Made by a program: the position numbers and the translations under genes. From Streptomyces sp. DH41 (lineage in GTDB: Bacteria; Actinomycetota; Actinomycetes; Streptomycetales; Streptomycetaceae), in contig NZ_JARVKY010000008.1 of assembly GCF_029813785.1 (NCBI RefSeq), forward strand, positions 240,074 to 304,073: a DNA stretch of 64,000 bases. The letters are read 5' to 3'. Below, in pieces: positions 1 through 9,050 of the stretch. A model generated the notes under the pieces. It saw only the letters and a list, made by a program, of their open reading frames with translations. It was not told where the DNA came from and did no database searches. The number at the start of each line of letters is the position of its first letter. Position 1 is the stretch's first letter.

Positions 1-585
1 ATGCCCCGACCTGGCGCCGTCCGGTCTGGTGGTGCTCTCCACCTTGGTCACCTGTGCCCCCGCCAGACCGAGCAGTCGCGCGCACAGAGGTCCGGCCCAG
101 AGGGCGGACAGGTCGAGTACGCGCAGGCCGGTGAGCGGGCGGCGTAGCCGCTGGCCGTAGGGCCGGGCGCGTACCGGGGCGCGGCCTGAGCAGGCCGCTC
201 CGAGTGCGGCGGCAGGGATGCCTACCCTCTGCGCGGCGGCGGCGAGTCGGAAGGCGGTGGTTGTTCGGGCACCACCGTCCAGGTCCGTGTCCCGCGCGCC
301 GAGAAGGGCCAGCAGCGCGGGCAGTGACGCGTGGTCGTCGGGTCGGGCCAGGTTGACGGCGGCCCATCCGTCGGCGGTCCGCAGGAGTCGGCAGGAGCCG
401 CCGGCCGACGTCCGGCCCGGTGAGGGCAGCCCGGCGAGCCGTGCCCGCAGGAAGAGGGCTGTGGGCAGGTCCACGACGACACCGGTACGAGCGTCCAGGT
501 CGTCCGCGACGGCCCGGAGCGGGACGAGGTACGGCGCGACGCCGGACATCCACGGGCCGAGAGCGAGAGCGTCATTCTTGGGCAC
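1..585 (-). CDS. CaiB/BaiF-type CoA-transferase, N-terminal part (runs off the window)
   Basis: The reverse strand reads without a stop for 195 codons from a GTG at 585 to the window edge. The segment encoded by about 150-1 contains LTGLRVLDLSALWAGPLCAR followed by LLGLAGAQVTKVES, the typical N-terminal Rossmann-like signature of CaiB/BaiF family III CoA-transferases, which move CoA between acyl groups in the cytoplasm. About 145 residues precede it, so the protein carries an N-terminal extension or is a two-domain type. The start is favoured by an AAGGGA ribosome site six bases upstream; the ATG at 575 lies in another frame. The gene diverges from the enoyl-CoA hydratase gene at 634, so both probably share a promoter region and serve one acyl-CoA pathway. 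The substrate cannot be read from this fragment. Confidence 0.8.
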   Translation of the reverse strand, partial: MPKNDALALGPWMSGVAPYLVPLRAVADDLDARTGVVVDLPTALFLRARLAGLPSPGRTSAGGSCRLLRTADGWAAVNLARPDDHASLPALLALLGARDTDLDGGARTTTAFRLAAAAQRVGIPAAALGAACSGRAPVRARPYGQRLRRPLTGLRVLDLSALWAGPLCARLLGLAGAQVTKVESTTRPDGARSGH

Positions 586-633
586 GTGAATTCCCTTCTC
601 TCTGAGAGATGGGCAGATTACACTCAGGCGACC

Positions 634-1572
634 ATGGAGTCGCCGTGCCGCGTGATCGCCCTCGCCCCTTCGACGCCACCGCCACCCCGTGCGCACGATC
701 AGGTTCTGGTGGGGGTGGCCAACAGGCCGGGTGAGGCCCCGGCCGCCTTCGACGTCCTCCTGACCGAGGGCACCGGCGCGCCCCGCCCCTGGGTCGCGTG
801 CGCCGATCCCCGGGCCACCGCGCGCCGCATCGCCGCCGAGGTGGAACGGCACCCCGCCGCCTCCACCGCCCTGGTCCAAGTCCTGCGGATGGGTCCGGCG
901 CTCACCCCGGCGGACAGGCTGCTGGTCGAATCCCTCGCCTACTCGGCTCTTCAGGGCAGCGCGGACTTCCGCGCCTGGCTGGCCGCCTCCCCGCCCCGAA
1001 GGCCGCGGCCCGCGGCGCAACCGGTGCGCCTCAGTCGCGACGGCGACCGCCTGGACGTCGTACTCGACCGCCCGTGGGCACGCAACGCCTTCGACGCGGC
1101 CACCCGGGACGCCCTCTGCGAAGCGCTCGACGTCGCTGCGGCCGATCCGACGATCACATGCGTCGACGTGCGCGGCGCCGGGCCCGCGTTCTGCGCCGGG
1201 GGCGACCTCACCGAGTTCGGCACCTCGCGGGACACCGCCGAGGCGCACCGGGTGCGGGTGTCCCGCAGTCCCGCCGCGCTGCTTCTGCGCTGCGCCGCCA
1301 AGGTGACCGCACACCTGCACGGCGCCTGTGTGGGTGCGGGCATCGAACTGGCGGCGTTCGCCGGGCGGGTGACGGCCGCGCCCGACACGGTGATCCGACT
1401 GCCCGAGATCGGGATGGGCCTGATCCCCGGCGCCGGGGGCACGGCGAGCCTGCCCGTCCGCGTCGGACGGGAACGGACCGCCTACCTGGCGTTGTCCGGT
1501 GCCTCGCTGACCGCGACGCAGGCGCTGCACTGGGGACTGGTGGACGCGATCACGGAAAGCCACTGGCACTGA
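634..1572 (+). CDS. Enoyl-CoA hydratase/isomerase (crotonase superfamily)
   Basis: The C-terminal 165 residues are a crotonase fold. FCAGGDLTEF (about 186-195 from the ATG at 634) and GAGIELAAFAG form the two oxyanion-hole segments. Glu238 (GAGIE) and Glu258 (LPEIGMG) are 20 residues apart, the spacing of the two catalytic glutamates of enoyl-CoA hydratases, so hydration of a trans-2-enoyl-CoA is plausible. The first ~130 residues show no domain I recognise, and the protein ends soon after the catalytic half, shorter than the usual C-terminal helical region. The frame is open upstream to 586, but that would overlap the divergent CoA-transferase start; ATG 634 is preferred although it has no strong ribosome site. 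The divergent CoA-transferase partner suggests fatty-acid-like or carnitine-like acyl-CoA metabolism; the substrate is unknown. Confidence 0.8.
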   Translation: MESPCRVIALAPSTPPPPRAHDQVLVGVANRPGEAPAAFDVLLTEGTGAPRPWVACADPRATARRIAAEVERHPAASTALVQVLRMGPALTPADRLLVESLAYSALQGSADFRAWLAASPPRRPRPAAQPVRLSRDGDRLDVVLDRPWARNAFDAATRDALCEALDVAAADPTITCVDVRGAGPAFCAGGDLTEFGTSRDTAEAHRVRVSRSPAALLLRCAAKVTAHLHGACVGAGIELAAFAGRVTAAPDTVIRLPEIGMGLIPGAGGTASLPVRVGRERTAYLALSGASLTATQALHWGLVDAITESHWH

Positions 1573-1574
1573 GT

Positions 1575-1587
1575 GGTTCGACGAACC
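1575..1587. promoter_or_regulatory. Inverted repeat just after the hydratase gene
   Basis: GGTTCG and CGAACC face each other around a single A, beginning three bases after the hydratase stop. There is no T-run, so it could be a weak terminator hairpin or a binding site in the 124-bp gap before the TetR gene. Confidence 0.35.
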
Positions 1588-1669
1588 CTGAGTGAAGCCG
1601 ATTTTTACGCATCAGCAAACCAGGCGCCTCCACTCATTGTCAGCTCTGGGCGGCGATTGTTACCTTCTA

Positions 1670-1682
1670 CTCAATTTTTGAG
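1670..1682. promoter_or_regulatory. Small palindrome before TetR gene
   Basis: CTCAA and TTGAG flank a 3-bp T spacer, ending 14 bases before the ATG at 1697. The position fits an autoregulatory operator. The site is short and AT-rich compared with its surroundings, so the assignment is tentative. Confidence 0.3.
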
Positions 1683-1696
1683 AGAACGGAGCCTTC

Positions 1697-2350
1697 ATGG
1701 AGGCTGGCGCACGCTCAAGGAAACGCGGTCCCTACCAACGCTCTCACGAACGCCGGGAACGTATCTCCCTCGCCGTGTTGGAGCTGGTGGACGAGTTGGG
1801 CCACGAGGGAGTCACCACCGCGCTCGTCGCTGACCGGTCGGGGTCGAGCGAACCGACGGTGCTCTATCACTTCCCGACCAAGGAGCACCTGCTCGTCGCG
1901 GCCCTCGACCGCTCCGACGACCTGCAGCTGGACCTCGCGACCGTGGGGAACGGGGAGCTCACACTGAATCTGGACGCCCTGCGCGCCGTCGCCGACGCCG
2001 CGGTGTCAGTACACGAACGGCGACTGCGGCTGTTCGTGATGCTGCGCGGCCAGGCCGCGACGCCGAACCACCCGGCCGCCGACTACTTCGCCCGCCGGAC
2101 GGAACGGGCGATGGGCCTGTGGACCGGCATGGTGGAGAAGAGGCAGCGCGAGGGAACGGCCCATCCCGGTCTCGAGCCTCGTGAGACGGCCCGGCAGGTT
2201 CTCGCACTCTGGGACGGCCTAGTCCTCGCTCACTTCAGCGACCCCGGCTTCGACTGCGGGCAGGCCCTGGTGGACGGCGTCCGCCGGCTCACAGGACAGA
2301 ACTGGGTCGAAGGACTGGCCGCCCTCAACCGGCCGGGCAACGGCCTCTGA
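1697..2350 (+). CDS. TetR/AcrR-family transcriptional regulator
   Basis: This is a 217-residue protein of usual TetR length. An N-terminal basic stretch SRKRGPYQRSHERRERIS leads into the helix-turn-helix (VTTALVADRSGSSEPTVLYHFPTKEHLLVAAL, about residues 39-70), where YHFPTKEHLL is the typical recognition-helix ending. The rest is an all-helical ligand/dimer domain. The N-terminal RGPY motif is shared with the TetR proteins at 4601-5206 and 14523-15149, which suggests three paralogues. It lies between the hydratase gene and a large hydrolase gene that starts 20 bases after its stop, so it is probably co-transcribed with the hydrolase. The effector cannot be inferred. Confidence 0.88.
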   Translation: MEAGARSRKRGPYQRSHERRERISLAVLELVDELGHEGVTTALVADRSGSSEPTVLYHFPTKEHLLVAALDRSDDLQLDLATVGNGELTLNLDALRAVADAAVSVHERRLRLFVMLRGQAATPNHPAADYFARRTERAMGLWTGMVEKRQREGTAHPGLEPRETARQVLALWDGLVLAHFSDPGFDCGQALVDGVRRLTGQNWVEGLAALNRPGNGL

Positions 2351-2370
2351 CGGAACGGAAACAGAGACAC

Positions 2371-4365
2371 ATGACCGCACCGGCCTTCGACCATCCCTAC
2401 ATCGACGTCGACGAACAGCGCGACACACCCCGGCCCCACCGCTACGTGCACGGAGGCTTCACGGGCACCGACACCCGGTTCTCTCTCTACTTTCCACCGC
2501 CCGAGATCTATCAGGGACGGTTCTTCCAGCACATCACCCCGGTCCCCGAGAGCGAACACCTGGCGCAGTCCGCCACCGGACAGGAGGACAGGATCGGGTT
2601 CGCCTTCAGCGCGGGCGGCTACTTCCTGGAGACGAACGGCGGCGGAACCAGCGGAACCCCCGACGGTGCCACGGACCCGACCATCGCCGGCTACCGTGCG
2701 AACGCCGCCGCCGCGGAGCACTCACGGGTGATGGCCCGCCAGGTGTACGGCGACCACCGCCCCTACGGTTACGCCTACGGCGGCAGCGGCGGCGCCTTCA
2801 GGACGATGGGCTGCGCGGAGAACACCGAGGGCGTCTGGGACGGCTTCGTCCCCTATGTCCCCGGCAGCCCGATGGCCGCTCCGAACGTCTTCTCCGTCCG
2901 GATGCACGCCCAGCGGCTGCTGCGCCACCAGTTCGACCGGATCGTGGACGCCGTGGAACCCGGCGGCAGTGGTGACCCTCACGCCGGCCTGACGGCGGAG
3001 GAGAGCGCGGCGCTGACCGAGGTGACGCGGATGGGTTTCCCCATCCGCTCCTGGTTCGGGCACCGCACCATGGGGACACATGCCTTCGGAACGCTGTACC
3101 CGCACATCGTCGTGGCGGATCCCGGATATTTCGAGGAGTTCTGGACCACACCCGGACACCTCGGCGCCGACCCCGACTCCTCGATCCACCGGGACCGGTT
3201 CCGCTTCGACAGCACGGTGACCGGCGTCCTGCTGCGGCGCGACGCTCCCGATCTCGGCCCGTTCGGCGAGCCCCCGGAGGCTCCGCAGGGCGGTGTGGAC
3301 GAGGCGTTCAAGGGGGCCTCGGGCGAGGGCGACGCCGTCCTCGCGCTGCGCCTGGCGTCCGTGCCGGACACCGATACCCTGGGGGCCGAACTGACGGTCA
3401 CCAGCGGCGCCGCGTCGGGCGCCCAGCTCAGGCTGAAAGGCTTCTGGCACGACCTCGCCGTCGTCGACATGCCGGACACCGAACACTCACTGACCGGTGT
3501 GCGTCCCGGTGACAGCGTTCGCGTGGACAACAGCAACTTCCTCGCAGCCCAGACCTATCACCGCCACCAGGTGCCGGGCCCCGAGTACCCGGTGTGGGAT
3601 CAGTACCGTGACGCCACGGGCGCCCCGCTCCTGCCCCAACGGCCCTTCCTGATCGCTCCGTTGTTCGCCGCCGCCGCGGCCGGGCACGTACCCGGCGGCA
3701 AGTTCACCGGCAAGATGATCGTCGTGTCCTGCCTGCTCGACCGGGAAGCCTTCCCCTGGCAGGCCGACTGGTACCGCGGCCGGGCCGCGGAACATTTCGG
3801 CGACGCCCTCGACGGCCATTTCCGGCTCTGGTACGTCGACAACGCGCTGCACGCCGACGCCGAACGGCAGGAACACCCGACCCACACCGTCAGCTACCTC
3901 GGTGTACTGCACGAGGCGCTGCGCAGCCTCGCCGACTGGGTGGAGAAGGACATCCCACCGGCCCACAGCACCCGCTACGAGATCCGTGACGGCCACGTCG
4001 TCGTCCCCGACTCGGCCACCGAACGCGGCGGCGTGCAGCCGGTGGCGCGGATCACCGCCGACGGTGCGCAGCGGGCCGATGTCCCCGCCGGCACACGCGT
4101 GACGCTGACGGCGAACGTCGAGTGCCCGCCGGGTGCGGGGAGGATCGTGCGGGTCCAGTGGGACCTGGACGGGGACGGCACGTACGAGGTCGACGAGGTC
4201 GTCGATCCCGTGACCCGGCTGACCCTCGAACGCCACCACACCTACGCCGAGCCGGGCACCTGCTTCGCCACCGTTCGGGTCTCGACGCAGCGCGACGCGG
4301 ATCCGGAGACACCGTTCGCCCGCATCGACAACCTGGCCCGGGCCCGGATCGTCGTGCGTGACTGA
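2371..4365 (+). CDS. Putative alpha/beta-hydrolase with C-terminal PKD-like domain
   Basis: A 664-residue protein. Residues 132-150 read YGYAYGGSGGAFRTMGCAE, a GxSxG nucleophile elbow with Ser139, followed by WDGFVPYVPGSP, which resembles the post-elbow region of tannase/feruloyl-esterase-like hydrolases. Residues ~560-664 look like a PKD/Ig-type beta-sandwich (VTLTANVECPPGAGRIVRVQWDLDGDGTYE is the characteristic W-D-x-D-G-D-G-x-x core, here cited as WDLDGDGT). There is no signal peptide at the N-terminus (MTAPAFDHPYIDVDE), so export is not obvious even though PKD domains are usually extracellular. It starts 20 bases after the TetR gene and probably shares its transcript. An esterase or related hydrolase role is likely; the substrate is unknown. 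Confidence 0.6.
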   Translation: MTAPAFDHPYIDVDEQRDTPRPHRYVHGGFTGTDTRFSLYFPPPEIYQGRFFQHITPVPESEHLAQSATGQEDRIGFAFSAGGYFLETNGGGTSGTPDGATDPTIAGYRANAAAAEHSRVMARQVYGDHRPYGYAYGGSGGAFRTMGCAENTEGVWDGFVPYVPGSPMAAPNVFSVRMHAQRLLRHQFDRIVDAVEPGGSGDPHAGLTAEESAALTEVTRMGFPIRSWFGHRTMGTHAFGTLYPHIVVADPGYFEEFWTTPGHLGADPDSSIHRDRFRFDSTVTGVLLRRDAPDLGPFGEPPEAPQGGVDEAFKGASGEGDAVLALRLASVPDTDTLGAELTVTSGAASGAQLRLKGFWHDLAVVDMPDTEHSLTGVRPGDSVRVDNSNFLAAQTYHRHQVPGPEYPVWDQYRDATGAPLLPQRPFLIAPLFAAAAAGHVPGGKFTGKMIVVSCLLDREAFPWQADWYRGRAAEHFGDALDGHFRLWYVDNALHADAERQEHPTHTVSYLGVLHEALRSLADWVEKDIPPAHSTRYEIRDGHVVVPDSATERGGVQPVARITADGAQRADVPAGTRVTLTANVECPPGAGRIVRVQWDLDGDGTYEVDEVVDPVTRLTLERHHTYAEPGTCFATVRVSTQRDADPETPFARIDNLARARIVVRD

Positions 4366-4600
4366 CCGCGTCACCGCAGGACCGTTCTCAGCCGCCACCG
4401 GGAGCCGCGCGCGTACCAGTCCACTCCGGCAGGCGATCACCACCAGCCGCGAACGGTCACAAGGTTGAGGAAGAGTGCGTCGGCGATCTCACCTTTGGAC
4501 TTGCCGAGCGCGACACCCTCGGACGAAGTACGGACGTGACAACGCTGTGGCGGTTTGCGGTCGCACCGCTCCGACAGCGGTCACGTGACGACGTCGGCGG

Positions 4601-5206
4601 TCACCGCTCACCCGGGGCGCTGATCAGCTCGAGAAAGGCGTTCAGTGATTCAGCGAGGTCGATCCGCGGATCGAGCAGCCACTGCATCTGCAGGCCGTTG
4701 AGCACTGCCTGGAAGAGGATGGCCGCATGCTCCGGCGACAGCCCTTCACGGAGCCTTCCCTGAGCCGACTGCTCATGGGCGGCCTGCGCCAGGTGCACAC
4801 GGCTCCGCTCGTAGCGTTCGACGAAGTAGTCGTGCGCCGGATGGTCCGGACGGGACGACGTGGCCGCCAGCTCGAGCCACAGCCGCATCAGCTCGGGAGA
4901 CTTCTGGTGGCGGAGCAGCACGTCGACGAGATACCTGCCCAGTGATTCGGTGCGCCCGTCGACCTGCGCTTCACCCTCCTGCCATTCCTCGGCGTCCCTT
5001 TGCGCGAGCACCGCGGCGAGCAGGTCCTCCTTGGCGCGGAAGTGGTGCAGCAGGCCGGCATGCGTGATGCCCGCCCGTTCCGCGATGTCTCGCAGCGAAG
5101 CTCCCGCGTAACCGCGGTCGGCGAAGCTGTCGCGCGCCGCCCGCAGAATGTCCGCCTGCCGTGCCGCCGTCTTCGCATACGGTCCCCGCGACTTCGACTG
5201 CCCCAC
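4601..5206 (-). CDS. TetR/AcrR-family transcriptional regulator
   Basis: The reading frame is open to an ATG at 5242, but GTG 5206 has a GGGAG ribosome site and gives a normal start (VGQSKSRGPYAKTAARQ), so it is preferred (201 residues). The HTH is ASLRDIAERAGITHAGLLHHFRAKEDLLAAVL, a canonical TetR DNA-binding segment. The C-terminal half resembles the ligand domain of the 14.5-kb TetR (compare LNGLQMQWLLDP here with LDGLQLQWMHDP there), so the two are paralogues. It is divergent from the broken substrate-binding protein gene at 5634, and two palindromes lie in the 430-bp gap; control of that transport gene and of itself is the simplest reading. Confidence 0.87.
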   Translation of the reverse strand: MGQSKSRGPYAKTAARQADILRAARDSFADRGYAGASLRDIAERAGITHAGLLHHFRAKEDLLAAVLAQRDAEEWQEGEAQVDGRTESLGRYLVDVLLRHQKSPELMRLWLELAATSSRPDHPAHDYFVERYERSRVHLAQAAHEQSAQGRLREGLSPEHAAILFQAVLNGLQMQWLLDPRIDLAESLNAFLELISAPGER

Positions 5207-5334
5207 GGTGAACGTCTCCCTTCTCGGGCACCGCGATGGCACCCCTCCCGACGCGGCTGCACCGACGCCTCGCCCAGACGCCTCGCCCAGGCCCCGACGC
5301 CTGCCCGCTCAGCCCGGTGGCCTCAATGTTTACC

Positions 5335-5346
5335 ATGCGGTCGCAT
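5335..5346. promoter_or_regulatory. Palindromic candidate operator upstream of TetR
   Basis: ATGCG and CGCAT are perfect inverted arms around GT, about 130 bases upstream of the TetR start at 5206 and preceded by the AT-richer TGTTTACC. It is a candidate TetR site in the divergent promoter region. Confidence 0.4.
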
Positions 5347-5415
5347 TCCGTGCCGATAGGTCCGCACCACCGCGGATCCCGCACACCGCCACCGCGGCTC
5401 CCGTCGACGGAATGT

Positions 5416-5436
5416 AACACCTTTATTACGAAGGTT
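5416..5436. promoter_or_regulatory. Palindromic candidate operator upstream of the substrate-binding protein remnant
   Basis: ACCTT and AAGGT are inverted arms around TATTACG in an unusually AT-rich patch. It lies about 200 bases before the substrate-binding protein start. The central TTAC recalls the motif in front of the intact importer operon (53356-53376), though the arms differ. Confidence 0.4.
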
Positions 5437-5633
5437 GACCGCTATCTTCCGCAGGCCCCCGGCCTGGGTCAGAGTTCCGGCCGAAAACCAACCTAGCGGT
5501 AAGCGTTCATGAAGTTCCTCGCACCGTGCCGTCCCACCCGTCCAGTGCACCGGCGAAGCCGTGGGCTTTGCGGCCCCACACCGGCACGACCACGACGTCC
5601 TCACGGACCTCCCGCAGTCGAAGGAGATTGCCC

Positions 5634-6996
5634 ATGCGCATCCGCTTCCCGCTCGCACGGCCGTTGTCCCGGGTCGCACCCGTGGCCGTCGCCGGCGCGG
5701 TCCTGCTCTCGACGACGGCGTGCGACAGCCAGTCGGGCGACGCCTCGTCGGGCTCCGGCCGGACACTTTCCCTGGCCATCATCGGCACCCCGAACTCCTT
5801 CGACCCCACCCAGCTCGTCGAGGGTCAGCAGACGTACGTCTGGAACTCGGTCTACGACACACTGCTCATCCAGGACAACGGGGGCCGGCTGGTACCCGGC
5901 GCGGCGGAGAGCTGGGAGTACTCGGACGACGCGCGCACGCTGACGCTGCGGATCCGCAAGGGAATGAAGCTCAGTTCGGGCACACCGGTGACCTCGGCCG
6001 CAGTGAAGGCCACCCTGGACCGGATCAGGACGACGCCCGGCCCGAGCCAGGTGGGCCTGGCGGCCGTGGCGTCTGTGGAGACCAGCGGTGACCACGGGGT
6101 CGTCATCAAGCTCAAGCGTCCGGACGGCTCCCTGCTGTCCGGACTCTCGGGCGCCCCCGGAGTCATCGGCGACCCCAAGACGATGATGTCGAAGAGCTCC
6201 GCGCTCACCCCGGTCGGTTCCGGCCCGTACACCCTCGACAAGGGCGCGACGGTGAACGGCTCGGTCTACGTGCTGAAGCGGCGCGACGACTAGTGGAACA
6301 AGAAGGCCTACCCGTTCCCCACCGTCAAGGTGCGGGTGATCGCGGACCGCACCGCGGCCCTCAACGCGCTCAAGGCCGGCGAGGTCAACGCCGGCAGCGT
6401 CGAGGCCACGCACCTGGGCGCCCTCAAATCCTCCGGCTTCGAGGTCACGAACGTGGAGGCCACGGCCGCGGGTGTCCTGATGCTGGCCGACCGGGACGGT
6501 TCCAAGCTCAAGCCGTTGGGTGACGTGCGCGTGCGCAAGGCGATCAACATGGCCTTCGACCGGGAGAAGATCGTCAAGCAGATCCTCCAGGGCAGCGGCA
6601 AGCCCACCGTGCAGGTGTACAACCCCAAGGGCGACGCCTACGACCCGGCTCTCGAGAAGACGTACGCCTACGACCCGGCCGGGGCCAAGCGGCTGCTGGC
6701 CGAGGCGGGTTACGCGAACGGGTTCACCGTCCCGATGCCGAGCCTGGTGTACACCAAGCCCTTCGAGCCGACCATCACCCAGTCGCTGAAGGACATAGGC
6801 ATCACCGTGCAGTGGGAGACGATGCCCGCCCAGGCAGACCAACTCCGCGTTCATCTCCAAGAAGGACCCGATGTTCTTCACGATGGACGGCCTCAACACC
6901 GCCCCATCGAGACGCGGAACATCTTCAGCCCGACCGGCATGCGCAACGTGTTCGGCACCACCGGCAAGCGGTTCGACGCGCTCCTGGAGTCCCGGA
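5634..6996 (+). pseudogene. Broken ABC-transporter substrate-binding protein (SBP_bac_5/oligopeptide type)
   Basis: From ATG 5634 (AAGGAGA ribosome site) the product begins with a lipoprotein signal ending in the lipobox LLSTTAC and continues as a family-5 solute-binding protein clearly paralogous to the intact protein at 53431 (for example VGSGPYTLDKGATVNGS and VRKAINMAFDRE). A TAG at 6291-6293 interrupts the frame exactly where the paralogue has tyrosine in RDDYWN, so this is a point nonsense change; the same frame then continues with WNKKAYPFPTVKV. Around 6837 the frame shifts, and it shifts back near 6905; the stretch between them reads correctly in another frame as SAFISKKDPMFFTMDGLN. 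Similarity ends near 6996 and the last ~90 residues are missing. The gene is therefore inactive. The intact paralogue shows what it once was: the receptor of an importer. Confidence 0.85.
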
Positions 6997-7316
6997 CCCC
7001 CGTAACGCACCGGTCCTGCAGGTGGGGAGTCTGCACCCGCAGACGACACTGTCTTTCGCGATGGCCCGCTCAGCGGAACTCTTCTCCCTGGATCGCCGGC
7101 AGCTGGCCTCGGAAGGGTCGTTCCCTGCTCCGTTGGTTCTCGCCGCAGCACATGGTCAGGGCGGGCGTGGATCAGCAACCGGACAGTGGACAGGCTGAGG
7201 CCGCCGCAGCTCAGCCCGAACAGGTGCGGAAGTTGCCCGCAGACTACAACGATCCGAACACCCTGCTGAACTGTTCGGCAGGCAGCAAGTCGGCACGTTA
7301 CGCATCGCACTTGGTT
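6997..7316. other. Unassigned stretch between receptor remnant and insertion sequence
   Basis: About 320 bases follow the point where the substrate-binding protein remnant loses similarity. No frame gives a product I recognise on either strand. It may be the remains of sequence brought in when the 3' end of the receptor gene was lost. Confidence 0.4.
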
Positions 7317-7325
7317 CGCCGGAAA
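7317..7325. repeat. Left 9-bp target duplication of the insertion sequence
   Basis: CGCCGGAAA directly abuts the left end of the IS256-family element and is repeated exactly at 8735-8743. IS256-family elements usually duplicate 8-9 bp of target. Confidence 0.8.
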
Positions 7326-8575
7326 GGTCATGTCCCTTGGCGTGGTGTAGGCGATCAGTCGTTTTGATGTGGCGGGTAGGACGGTCGTGTCGTCGGTGTA
7401 GAGGGCGTCCATGCTCTCGTTGGAGAGGTAGCGGCGGGGGAAGGCGATCCATTCGTCGTGGAGTTCGGCGAGGACCGCGGTGGCCAGGCGGAGGACGGCG
7501 GGTGGGTTGGGGAAGACCTGGACGACGTCGGTGCGGCGTTTGATCTCCCGGTTCAGCCGCTCGAGCGGGTTCGTGGACTGGATCTTCTTCCAGTGCTGGT
7601 GGGGGAAGTCCGCGAACGCGGTCAGGTCCTCCTTGGCCTCCAGCAGCATCTCTCTGACCTTCGGGAACTGGCGGCCGAGTATGTCGGCGACGGTGTCGAG
7701 CTGGGCGCGGACCGCGTCCGCAGGGGCTGGGCGAAGATTGTGCGGATCGTCGCGGCGACCATCTCCGCCGATCCCTTCGGAATCACGGCGAAGACGTTGC
7801 GCACGAAGTGGACCCGGCAGCGCTGCCAGGTGGCGCCGAGCATGACCTTGCGGATCGCTTTGACCAGGCCGCTGTGGCTGTCGGAGATGACCAGACGGAC
7901 ACCGGTCAGGCCGCGTTCTCGCAGGTGACGCAGGAACTGGGTCCAGAACACTTCGGTCTCGCTGTCGCCGACCATGACGCCGACGACTTCCCGGCCACCG
8001 TCCTGGGTGACGCCGGTGGCGATGACAACGGCCTGGGAGACGATGCGGTGGTCGACACGGGCCTTGACGTAGGTGGCGTCGAGGAACAGGTAGGGAAACC
8101 GGATGTGGTCCAGCGGGCGGGTGCGGAAGGCGTCGAGCTGTTCGTCCAGGTCCGCGCAGATCCGGGAGACCTCACTCTTGGATATCCCGGTGTCCGAGCC
8201 CAGGGCCTTGACCAGGTCGTCGACCGACCGGGTGGACACGCCGTGGACGTATGCCTCCATGACAACCGCGTAGAGGGCCTGGTCGATGCGCCGCCGACGC
8301 TCGAGAAGGCTGGGGAAGAAGCTTCCGGACCGCAGTTTCGGGATCGCGAGTTCCAGGTCGCCGGCCTGCGTGGTCACCGTCTTCTCCCGGTGCCCGTTGC
8401 GCCAGGTGGTGCGGGCGTCGGTGTGCTCACCCCACTCGGCGCCGATCTTTGTGGTGGCCTCGGCCTCGATCAGTTCCTGCAGCAGCCGCTCAGCCACCTC
8501 GCGGACGAGTTCAAGACCGTCGGCCGAACGTAGTGACTCAAGCAGGCGAAGTAGGTCATGCTGGGACAAGGCCAC
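7326..8575 (-). pseudogene. IS256-family transposase, frameshifted
   Basis: From GTG 8575 (ALSQHDLLRLLESL) the protein follows mutator transposases: WRNGHREKTVTTQAGDLELAIPKLR, then the DDE core with FLDATYVKAR (first Asp) and GVRLVISDSHSGL (second Asp), then WQRCRVHFVRNV. Near 7727-7731, after TIRTIFAQP, one base is missing; the next frame continues with ADAVRAQLD and later FPHQHWKKIQSTNPLERLNREIKRRTD, which carries the family's third acidic region (NPLERLNREIKRR). IS256 transposases are normally one frame, so this is a mutation rather than programmed frameshifting. The second frame has no stop before the element's end. The element is probably immobile unless helped by a related copy. Confidence 0.85.
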
Positions 8576-8734
8576 CGTGCACCCCCTGGGGTCGAACTGC
8601 CCGTTCGCTCCGGACAGTTGCACGGTGGCCTGCCAGCTGAGCAGGGAGCAGTCACCGGCAGACGGTGCACTCCAGGGAGCGGAACCCGCGCACTCAACCG
8701 CGGAGATCCCCTACACCACCCAGCGGGACGCCAT
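7326..8734 (-). mobile_element. IS256-family (mutator-type) insertion sequence, about 1.41 kb
   Basis: The element is defined by three agreeing signs. Imperfect inverted repeats lie at the ends: GTCCC...GTGGTGTAGGCGATC at 7332-7355 matches the complement of 8705-8729 with few differences. The 9-bp direct repeat CGCCGGAAA flanks it on both sides. It contains a single transposase gene of the right family, read on the minus strand. The length is normal for the family. The intact target duplication indicates simple insertion with no later rearrangement of the ends. It sits in sequence that encodes nothing recognisable, about 330 bases after the broken receptor gene, so it did not itself break that gene. 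Confidence 0.85.
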
Positions 8735-8743
8735 CGCCGGAAA
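8735..8743. repeat. Right 9-bp target duplication of the insertion sequence
   Basis: CGCCGGAAA, identical to 7317-7325, immediately follows the right end of the IS256-family element. Confidence 0.8.
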
Positions 8744-9050
8744 CGGTGTGTCGCGAGCCGCGGACACCTCAGCACCGCCTTCCGGCACCACTGCGGCCCC
8801 GTCGTCGCCATGGGCGATCCCCGTCACCGACGCCACGGCCGGGACCTGCCGTGGACCAGCCCGGCCGGCTTCGTATCGGGGCACCGCGCCCTGCGACATG
8901 GCCCGAGCCGACCAGGTCAGGGGATCTCAGGCGCAGCGTGACTCGTGAGGTCCTGACCTGCCACCGGAACATGCGTGGTTCCTGAGCAGGACCAGCGCCG
9001 AGACCTCGGTCCGCTCACCCGTGCCGCCCCTCCCTCCCCGTCACACGACC
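8744..9050. other. Gap between insertion sequence and arabinose operon
   Basis: About 300 bases in which no frame gives a recognisable protein on either strand. Joined to the sequence left of the insertion sequence, it still shows no identifiable gene, so the element seems to have landed in non-coding or already decayed DNA. Confidence 0.4.

Noticed and set aside
5601..7649. Minus-strand open frame of 682 codons
   Set aside because: Only its first ~100 codons are real (C-terminal frame of the IS256 transposase). The rest is antisense to the receptor pseudogene and is open because of high GC content.
7700..7740. Programmed frameshift in the insertion-sequence transposase
   Set aside because: IS256-family transposases are made from one frame and there is no A-rich slippery run here, so a mutation or read error is more likely.
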